In this document: in pieces, positions 57,680 to 64,000 of the stretch
Layout of the letters: every line of letters starts with the position of its first letter
How positions within the stretch are numbered: the stretch's first letter is position 1
NCBI GenBank assembly: GCA_012295225.1
Contig: WMKK01000003.1
Location: 739,788 to 803,787 of the forward strand
Direction of reading: 5' to 3'
DNA: 64,000 bases
DNA from: Ostreococcus mediterraneus
Taxonomy: Eukaryota; Chlorophyta; Mamiellophyceae; Mamiellales; Bathycoccaceae
Made by a program: the position numbers and the translations under genes
Notes under the pieces: model-generated
Database searches by the model: none
The model's input: only the letters and a program-made list of their open reading frames with translations
Told to the model about the DNA's origin: nothing

Positions 57680-58518
57680 ATGATGGCATCGACGTCCTCC
57701 ATCGCCGCCCCGATCGCACGCCTTTCGACGCACCGCCGCGCGGCGTCGGCCAAGCCGCGCGCCGCCGTGCGCGCGCGCGATACCGCCGCGGGCGCATCCG
57801 CGCCCGCGATTGATGCGAGCTCTGACCAGGTGCGTTCGTGGCTGTCTCGACTCGGTCGTCGCGCGGATGTGCGCCGTGAAAGGGCAAGGGATGCGTGCGC
57901 GGATGTGCGTGTGTGCGTTCGTCGCGGACAGCGATGACGCGCGAGGCTGCGCACAGCGAGGTGGTGGCGATTGTGGATTGGCTCGCGACGAGGGTGTGGA
58001 TAACGTCGACGGGACGCCGCCCGCGCGCGTTTGGCGCTGTGTCTCGATTGTGTATACTGACGGTTCGTGCGCGTGTGTGATGATCGTATGATTGATCGTA
58101 GGTGGCGCAGTTCTACTACTGCGTAGCGAACGCGGATTTCATGCTCAATGATGAAAACAGCGAACACTTTCCTGAAATTTTACGCGAGCGTCGTCGCTTT
58201 TTCAAGGAGAAGCAAAAGGCGCAAGATTTCTGGATCGTCGCCAACCCGGCTTTTTTGGATGCGATGCCGGATGTCAAGGCGAAGATTCGTCAACCGTGCG
58301 TTGCGGTGGTCACTACTGATCGTGTGTGGAATGATTTTGTGAAGCTTCGTATGGATAGAGTGTACAAGGGTGGCGTCGAGGGCGCGGCGCGCGACATTTT
58401 GAAGAGCTCGGCGCCGATCGATCCGGCGGCGTTCAAGGCGCCCAAGAACTGGACTGCGCCATACAACAAGTACGCCGCGGGTTGGTGGGATGTCTTTACC
58501 CCGGGTGGAGACTTTTAA
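57680..58518 (+). CDS. YCF54: YCF54, chlorophyll cyclase accessory protein (two exons)
   Basis: Assembled as 57680-57829 joined to 58102-58518 (188 residues). The phase-0 intron of 272 bases has donor GTGCGT, CTGAC at 58057-58061 and acceptor GTAG. Exon 1 is a plastid transit peptide (Ala/Arg/Ser-rich). Exon 2 holds the YCF54 domain: VAQFYYCVANADFMLNDE, HFPEILRERRRFFKEK, QDFWIVANPAFLDAMPDVKAKI and CVAVVTTDRVWNDFVKLRMDRV. YCF54 (LCAA) stabilises the Mg-protoporphyrin IX monomethyl ester cyclase, which makes protochlorophyllide in the plastid. A C-terminal extension (PKNWTAPYNKYAAGWWDVFTPGGDF) goes beyond the cyanobacterial length. Confidence 0.92.
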
Positions 58519-58650
58519 ATCGCCACGCGTCACGCACGTCGTTAGGCTTTGCCATTGATTAATAACTTACGCACACACACCTCGTTCATTCAGTGGGAGA
58601 AAAAGAAGCCTCAAATCGTAATCATTCCCGTGTGCGGCATACCGCGACGC

Positions 58651-60072
58651 ATGGCGATGCCGCTCGCGCGCTGCGCGACGCGCGCACGCACATCATCGAT
58701 GCGTGCGTCATTGCCGCAACGCGATGCGACGCGCACAGCGCGCGTACACGCGCGTAGCCCGATGCGAATCGAGTCGCGACGTCATCACCAAAACATCGTC
58801 CCCACCGCGAGCGCCGACGACGTGGTGCGCGAAATGTACGCCGCCATCAACGTCCGTGACGTCGAACGCGCGTTACAATGCGTCGACGACGACATCGTGT
58901 ACGAAGATTTCAATTTTCCCGAGAAGTTTGTCGGCAAAGCGGCGGTGAGAAAGTTGTTTGAGGAGAGCTGCTCTGGCATCCCGGACGAGATGGACTTTGT
59001 CATCGATCGCGCGACGACGAATGGTCCCGAGGATACGTCAGTGGGGATGACGTGGCATGTTGAACTTCTCGGCGAGCCGTTTCCCAACGCGCGAGGGGCG
59101 TCGTTTTACGAAATATCAAAGGAGAGTGGTAAGTTGATATACGCGCGGGACGTGGTCGAATCGCCCGCAAAGTTGGGCGAGGCGAGCTTTTCGATTATTC
59201 GCGTCGTCGCGCCGTTGGTGAAGAAGCAAATTGCGGCACGGCAGGCAAAGCAAGGCGTTATCAATGTACCGGCGAAGAGTAATGAAAAATTGACGGCGGA
59301 TGTCGTCGCGCGCGGTGGGGAGTCTGAAGCATCGAATGCGTTGACGAGCGCCGCATTTTGGCTCGCGGGTGCTGCGTACTGGTATGTCTTGCTACTGTCC
59401 CCGAGTGATAACCCCATTCCGGGTGATCCTGCGTACGCTATCAAGCCCGAAACGTTACAAGAAGTCATCGCGTCGTCGACAGATTTCTTCTTTGTGTTGC
59501 CGGTGCTGAATAAGTTTGGTATCAACGCGCTCGGGGACGCTCCGTACGTCCATCCCGTCTCCTTGGGCGTGTTCAATTTTGCGGAAACATTCATATTCAT
59601 GCTCTTGCCTTTGCTATTGATGGACAAGCGCGGGCGAGATTTGCCCACGACAAAAATGTGGTCGATTGGCATGTTTTTGACAAACGCCGTGTTGTTGCCT
59701 TACATGGCGATTCGTGCGGCGACGCCCGTGGAATCTTGGGACCCCGCGTCGAATACCGATGCCGAAGGCTCGACTGAATCGCGCTTGGGCAAGAAAGGGC
59801 TCATGAGCAAGGCGTTTGGTTTGGCTGGACTCGGTATCGGCGCGCTTTCGGTGTACTGGACGTTATTTGAAGACCCATCCGTCGGCGGTTTTGCAGAACG
59901 CGCCGAGTACTTCAACACACTCATGCACACCGATCGCGTTTCAGTCGCGTTTGTTGTCGATATTGCGCTCGTGTGCATTTGGCAAGCGTATTTCATGAAC
60001 AAGCTCGATAAGGAAGCGGGCGCACTGGCGTATATCCCGTATTGGGGACTTTGCATTTGGCTGCTGCTCTAG
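58651..60072 (+). CDS. Plastid-type protein with NTF2/SnoaL-like domain and membrane segments
   Basis: 473 residues from ATG 58651. A transit-peptide-like N-terminus is followed by an NTF2-like domain (VVREMYAAINVRDVERALQCVDDDIVYEDFNFPEKFVGKAAVRKLFEE, about 55-165). After a linker, six or seven hydrophobic segments start near AAFWLAGAAYWYVLLL and end at IPYWGLCIWLLL. These include FNFAETFIFMLLPLLLMD and SVAFVVDIALVCIWQAYFM. SnoaL-type domains bind small hydrophobic ligands in other proteins, but the function here is unknown. Plastid membrane location is inferred. Confidence 0.78.
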   Translation: MAMPLARCATRARTSSMRASLPQRDATRTARVHARSPMRIESRRHHQNIVPTASADDVVREMYAAINVRDVERALQCVDDDIVYEDFNFPEKFVGKAAVRKLFEESCSGIPDEMDFVIDRATTNGPEDTSVGMTWHVELLGEPFPNARGASFYEISKESGKLIYARDVVESPAKLGEASFSIIRVVAPLVKKQIAARQAKQGVINVPAKSNEKLTADVVARGGESEASNALTSAAFWLAGAAYWYVLLLSPSDNPIPGDPAYAIKPETLQEVIASSTDFFFVLPVLNKFGINALGDAPYVHPVSLGVFNFAETFIFMLLPLLLMDKRGRDLPTTKMWSIGMFLTNAVLLPYMAIRAATPVESWDPASNTDAEGSTESRLGKKGLMSKAFGLAGLGIGALSVYWTLFEDPSVGGFAERAEYFNTLMHTDRVSVAFVVDIALVCIWQAYFMNKLDKEAGALAYIPYWGLCIWLLL

Positions 60073-60131
60073 CGATTTGTACGAATATTACCATTCATTT
60101 CATAAAAGTTATTGCGTGCTATCTACTGCTC

Positions 60132-62624
60132 TTACAGTTCTGTTTTGGCTTTCTTCTTCTTTGACTTCTTCTTCTTTTTCGGCTTGGCAGCGTCTTCGGC
60201 AGCCTTGCGCTCCGCCTCAGCCGCCTTGCGCTCCGCCTCGGCGGCGGCTTCTTCCGCCGCAAGCTTCGCCGCGAGCTCTTCGCGAGACATTGCCGCCTCG
60301 CCCTCAACGCTTTCGCCCATGATGTCACTCAAGTCGAACTCTTCTTCGATTATTTCTTCAATCACCTCCTCAACGCGTTCGCCGCCTTGAACGAGGATTG
60401 GCATGTCTTGGAAACGCCACGTTTTCACCTTGCCGTTGAGCACGTCTTCGCAAAACGCTTTAAGACTGTGCAAGTCGAATTCGTTTTTGTGCGTCACCGC
60501 GCGCTGTTGGCGAGACGCGAGCACGGTCACCGTGGGGTAGTCCACTGGATTGTTGACCTCGAATACGCTTGAAAACGAGCGCTGCGTCGATGGGTCGACG
60601 ATGACAAAGTGGAAAGGTTTGTTGTGCAGCGTTTTCGCGAGCTCGTGAATGACTTTCACGTGCGCGGGATTGTTATCTTTGATGTGCGCTACGACGCACA
60701 ATCCACCCTTTGCGGCGCACTCGGCGTCGAACTGCGCCTGGTCATCCACCGTGGATGGCACCGGAATGTTGAGCGACGCTGTGTCAACGCCAAAGATTTG
60801 AGCGCGAAGCTGTTCAATCCACGCACTGGCTATTTGTTGCATGAAAACTTGCGCTGGGTACTTATGCACGTTCATGCGCATCCCCAAGCCATCTTCAGTG
60901 ACCGGTGCGTCGTCGTCTGCCTTCATGGAAATGACGATAAGCTCGGGACGCTTTTTAATTTGAAATTGCGCCACCAACTGTTCATCTTTGCTCGTGGTGA
61001 CGGCGAATATGAAATCCTTGTGCGCCGACGACAATAAGCGAATTGCGTCGTGCGACGCCTCGTCACCTTCGTCCATGAAGAGCAAAACTTTCGGCTTGTG
61101 CGGTTCTCGACCGAAGAGCGCGCGATCCATAGTTTTAGCGTCGACTTCCAAGGATAAATCCATGATGTGCGACATGATGAACGTGGAGAGGCTCTCGGCG
61201 GTGTAACCGCTGGCTTTCGTCGTCGTCGATGGTTTGAACAGTTCGACATCGCGTGCCTCGCCTTCATCGGATTCCGGAAAGGCGGCGATGTCCACGCACG
61301 CGCTAGCGTCGGCAAACAAGCCCAAGGATGCGTCGGCGAGCAACGCGTTGGCATCGTCGTCGCCACCGCCGACGATGACTTCGTGAAGAGCGACAGTACC
61401 ACGGAAAGCTTCGAAGCGCGCCGGTAATGCTTTGACGATGTCATCGCACACATCGCTCGACTTTGTAAACACCACGACGTGATATTTAGGGTCATCAATG
61501 ACGGTTGCTTTGAAATCGGCGCCTCGCAACGGCGCGAGCACGGATTGCGGCGCGTACGCGTCCTCCTGAGCACCCTTATTGGCATGGGACGTCGTCTTCG
61601 CTCCACCCTTTGCGCTTCGAATTTCGACCTCAAGCTCGACTTCGGGGCCGGCGTTGGCGGTTAAAAACTCTCGCACGCGATCGGCTTTGAGTGCGTCGCT
61701 ATCAAACATCGCCGGCGCCGCCAGCGTCCCGGCGGAATACACCACGAGTCGCGGGGATTGCGACGCATCGACGCCCGGTAATCGAGGCAATTCCGATGCC
61801 GACGATGGGTACGCGACTTCAATCACCCGCATGCGCCCTTCGAGCTCGTGCGAGATGGCTTTTAATAACGACGACGTCGTTGCCTTGTTTGTTAACAACA
61901 CCGCCGTCGGCGTCTTTGCGCTCGCGTCTTTACTCATAATTAAATCTTCACTCACCACATCACCAGTAATCTCTATGCGCTCAACCAAATGCGTCGGTAA
62001 TGCCTTCTCTGCAAACGTCGTAAACGCGCGCGCGCTCACCTCATTCACCGTGCCATCCGCCGAAGCGATGGGATACGCCGCCGGCGACTTTACGCTCCGT
62101 CGTCTATCGTACGGATTCTCCGTCTTATACGTTGGATACGCCAGCACCATCGGTATCGTTCGTAACGCCACCACTTGTGCCAACTCATCCAGCTCCACGC
62201 CCTCCGCAGACACATCGAATACACCGAATTTCACGCCCAAAGACGCCGCCTTCCGCGCCGCCTCCTCGTACTTGGCGCCCACGTACGCACAAATCTCACA
62301 CCCCTCCCCAGCGGTAAACGACACCACCCACGGCTCGCGCGAATTCAGCACATCGCGCTTAAACGTTTCAGTGTCTAACGCCACGAGCTCGGCGACGACG
62401 CGCCCGGAGCAGCACCACAGCGCGCAAGATGCGACGAGAACGATGAACACCAAAGAAACACCATTCGACGCGCGCGCATTCGATCGTCTCGCGCGCATCC
62501 GCGACGACGACGCCACCACCGAGGCGCGACGACGGCCGCTCGAAAAGAACATCACGCACGCGCGCGCACCGTTCACGCCCGCGACGACGCCCGCGTCGAC
62601 GCTCGCGCGCGAGAATGGCGTCAT
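60132..62624 (-). CDS. ER thioredoxin-repeat protein, PDI-like
   Basis: 830 residues from ATG 62624; the start could also be the ATG at 62552. A hydrophobic signal anchor (SLVFIVLVASCALWCCSG) precedes a thioredoxin-like domain (WVVSFTAGEGCEICAYVGAKYEEAARKA) with a CEIC pair near 110. Two further thioredoxin-like regions without a CxxC pair are visible, for example KPKVLLFMDEGDEASHDAIRLL and LCVVAHIKDNNPAHVKVIHEL. The last 90 residues are a charged coil with EER/AAEAERK repeats and a lysine-rich stretch. The chain ends KTEL, a possible weak ER-retrieval signal. A redox or holding role in the ER is plausible; it is not a standard PDI. The gene faces psbR. Confidence 0.78.
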   Translation of the reverse strand: MTPFSRASVDAGVVAGVNGARACVMFFSSGRRRASVVASSSRMRARRSNARASNGVSLVFIVLVASCALWCCSGRVVAELVALDTETFKRDVLNSREPWVVSFTAGEGCEICAYVGAKYEEAARKAASLGVKFGVFDVSAEGVELDELAQVVALRTIPMVLAYPTYKTENPYDRRRSVKSPAAYPIASADGTVNEVSARAFTTFAEKALPTHLVERIEITGDVVSEDLIMSKDASAKTPTAVLLTNKATTSSLLKAISHELEGRMRVIEVAYPSSASELPRLPGVDASQSPRLVVYSAGTLAAPAMFDSDALKADRVREFLTANAGPEVELEVEIRSAKGGAKTTSHANKGAQEDAYAPQSVLAPLRGADFKATVIDDPKYHVVVFTKSSDVCDDIVKALPARFEAFRGTVALHEVIVGGGDDDANALLADASLGLFADASACVDIAAFPESDEGEARDVELFKPSTTTKASGYTAESLSTFIMSHIMDLSLEVDAKTMDRALFGREPHKPKVLLFMDEGDEASHDAIRLLSSAHKDFIFAVTTSKDEQLVAQFQIKKRPELIVISMKADDDAPVTEDGLGMRMNVHKYPAQVFMQQIASAWIEQLRAQIFGVDTASLNIPVPSTVDDQAQFDAECAAKGGLCVVAHIKDNNPAHVKVIHELAKTLHNKPFHFVIVDPSTQRSFSSVFEVNNPVDYPTVTVLASRQQRAVTHKNEFDLHSLKAFCEDVLNGKVKTWRFQDMPILVQGGERVEEVIEEIIEEEFDLSDIMGESVEGEAAMSREELAAKLAAEEAAAEAERKAAEAERKAAEDAAKPKKKKKSKKKKAKTEL

Positions 62625-62940
62625 TCCTCCACCGCGCGATCGCCTCCGCCGTATATTACCCTAATCACGCCTCCAAAACAAATACCCACCCGAGCTAAAT
62701 ATCTTTACATTCGACCCCGAGGATGCCCCAGATCCAATATACATCCGCCGAGACACACCATGAGCGACACATACTAGACCACGTATGGATAGCGCGGGCA
62801 TCGATAAATAATTCTCGGACACACGGTACATACTCTGATAGATTTCCTGCTGGGTATGAAACCACGTGATCCACACGCGCGAGATCGCCTCGCGCGCGCG
62901 GTCGCAGTCGCGCGCCATTCGAGCACTCGCCACGCACGCC
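62625..62940. promoter_or_regulatory. Upstream region of psbR
   Basis: 316 bases between the divergent thioredoxin-repeat gene and psbR. It is less GC-rich than the coding sequence. It contains ACAAATACCCACC at 62678-62690 (also upstream of YCF54), AAATATCT at 62697-62704 (one base short of the evening element AAAATATCT) and CACATACT at 62768-62775 (also in both YCF54 repeats). No ORF with support was found. Confidence 0.6.
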
Positions 62941-63895
62941 ATGAACGCCTTGACCACGAGCACCTTCACCGCCAACGCGCGCTTCACCGCGTCCAAGCAA
63001 TCCGTCGCCACCAAGCGCGGGTTGGTCGTCATGAACAACTCCTCGGGTCCGAAGAGAGTACGTCATTAGAATCGCACGCATTCGCATAGCCCAGAGGGCT
63101 CGATCGATGCGGACGGGATCGCGCGCGGTTCGCGGGCGTTCGCGTTCGCGTGCGCGCTCGGATGCGCGCGCGATCGCGGGGGATATATCGATACGAAATA
63201 TCCCCGCGCGGCGCGTGCGTATACGCGCGCGATGGGTGCTCGCGCGACGTCGCGATCGTTGGATCACGCCATGGATTCGCGCGCGCCTCGAGGCCCAGTG
63301 GCGCGCCCGCGCACCGCGCGGCGGTCGCGCGCGGCGGTCGTCTCGCATCGCGACGCGTACTGACGATGTGTGTTTAACACGAAACAGGGTATCAAGGCTG
63401 CGCCGGCGCAGCGTTTGGTTGGCTACAAGGGCTCCACCGAGGCGGGTTCCGCCCCGAAGACGTACGTGTTCGACCTCGCTGCACCGTATCTTGCGTGTGG
63501 ATATTGAACGCAATCGCGCGCGTGGTATTGCGCGTCGACGCGGCGGTATCGGCGCGTCGTTGGCGCGTGCGGTGACAATCGTGCGAGCGCACGTGCATAA
63601 AGGGTGTATGCGTGCGATGCGCGCGGTTTTATTCGATCGATGCGCGAGACGTGGGACTGACGTGTAGATTTTTGTGTTTCGACGTCGCAGGCGCACTGGC
63701 AAGTCTGGCTACGTGTACAAGCTCGGCCTCCGCAACGGTAAGGCGAACGTCGACGAATACTCGCCGATCTACCTTCCGCAAGACTTCAAGTCCGACGGTG
63801 ACAAGTACGAAGGTAACTTGTTGTACTGGGCGGTGACTGTTGCCGGTATCATCGGCTCTGGCGCCCTCGCCATTTACCTCACCTCGGCGCTCTAA
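62941..63895 (+). CDS. psbR: Photosystem II 10 kDa protein PsbR (three exons)
   Basis: Assembled as 62941-63057, 63388-63461 and 63691-63895 (131 residues). Intron 1 (330 bases) is phase 0 and intron 2 (229 bases) phase 2. Both start GTACGT, have CTGAC at 63360-63364 and 63657-63661, and end CAG. The product has a transit peptide, a lysine/glycine-rich lumenal part, then GYVYKLGLRNGKANVDEYSPIYLPQDFKSDGDKYEGN, matching PsbR ([22 protein letters not shown] in plants). A single C-terminal membrane helix (YWAVTVAGIIGSGALAIYLTSAL) ends it. PsbR supports docking of the oxygen-evolving proteins PsbP and PsbQ in photosystem II. The introns are long for this genome. Confidence 0.95.
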
Positions 63896-64000
63896 GCGCT
63901 TCGCTGTTTACTAGCGCGTGTGACGTCAAGGGCAATTAGCGGTGACGCAACCGAGGCGGCATACATTATTAGAATGGTGAAGTAGTTTGGAGAGAACTCG

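Noticed and set aside
61579-62664. 361-residue plus-strand open frame
   Set aside because: It lies entirely opposite the thioredoxin-repeat gene, is Ser/Ala/Thr-rich without domains, and is a shadow of GC-biased codons.
1-64000. tRNA, rRNA, snoRNA and CRISPR search by eye
   Set aside because: No cloverleaf with a T-loop consensus, rRNA block or regular repeat-spacer array was seen. Small RNAs could still be missed without a covariance search.
1-64000. Prokaryotic origin of the window
   Set aside because: Introns, plant-type proteins with transit peptides and KDEL signals, and the absence of operons or Shine-Dalgarno patterns rule this out.

Overview
This is a nuclear window of a very compact green-algal genome, most likely a picoplanktonic Mamiellophyceae alga close to Ostreococcus. 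That placement is an inference. It rests on the GC-rich composition, genes packed on both strands with gaps of tens to a few hundred bases, mostly intronless genes, short introns where present, and a plant-type nuclear gene set: psbR, YCF54, a bilin reductase, BIN4, an F-box/SNF2 protein, a SYP7-type SNARE and a TRAF-like MATH protein. I see no rRNA, tRNA, CRISPR array, prokaryotic operon or intact mobile element.

Layout. 1-11.9 kb: RecQ4-type helicase (5' end may lie outside), an AsmA-like membrane protein with a glycine-rich 11-residue repeat, an MMTAG2-like protein, an iron-dependent alcohol dehydrogenase, a flavodoxin-fold-like protein, a CCDC61/VFL3-like protein, a fused tRNA methyltransferase (UPF0020 plus Trm10), an Sgf11-like zinc finger and a small basic protein. 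12-25 kb: CCDC6-like coiled coil, a 1784-residue F-box/SNF2/RING/UBX-like protein, a hemolysin III/PAQR-like membrane protein, BLOC1S1, CSN5, trehalase and a glutathione transferase. 25-38.6 kb: plastid-type proteins (an unknown one, NusA with an SAP domain, a bilin reductase, two lumen-like proteins), Tex, an ER GRP170 chaperone and a sterol C4-methyl oxidase. 38.5-49.4 kb: an acidic ORF of doubtful status, isopentenyl phosphate kinase, a MUSE13/14-like MATH protein, EIPR1, a TRPV-like channel and a DnaJ. 49.7-64 kb: a Cys/His-rich repeat protein, BIN4, an alpha/beta hydrolase, a SYP7-like SNARE, a YeeE/YedE sulfur transporter, YCF54, an NTF2-like membrane protein, a thioredoxin-repeat ER protein and psbR.

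I assembled ten spliced genes with 15 introns by hand from reading frame, family conservation and splice signals. All 15 introns have a GT donor and an AG acceptor. Twelve carry CTGAC 19-42 bases before the acceptor, two carry CTAAC and one CTGAT.

Functional links. Several genes serve the plastid: psbR (photosystem II), YCF54 (chlorophyll cyclase), the bilin reductase (chromophore), NusA (plastid transcription) and the lumen-like proteins. Others serve the endomembrane system: GRP170, the thioredoxin-repeat protein, EIPR1, BLOC1S1 and the SNARE. A third group serves genome upkeep: RecQ4, BIN4 and the SNF2 protein. They do not form a cluster.

The most interesting points are the fused methyltransferase that may act on two neighbouring tRNA bases, a basal-body protein in what may be a flagellum-less alga, a plastid NusA with an SAP domain, and sequence shared between the psbR and YCF54 upstream regions.
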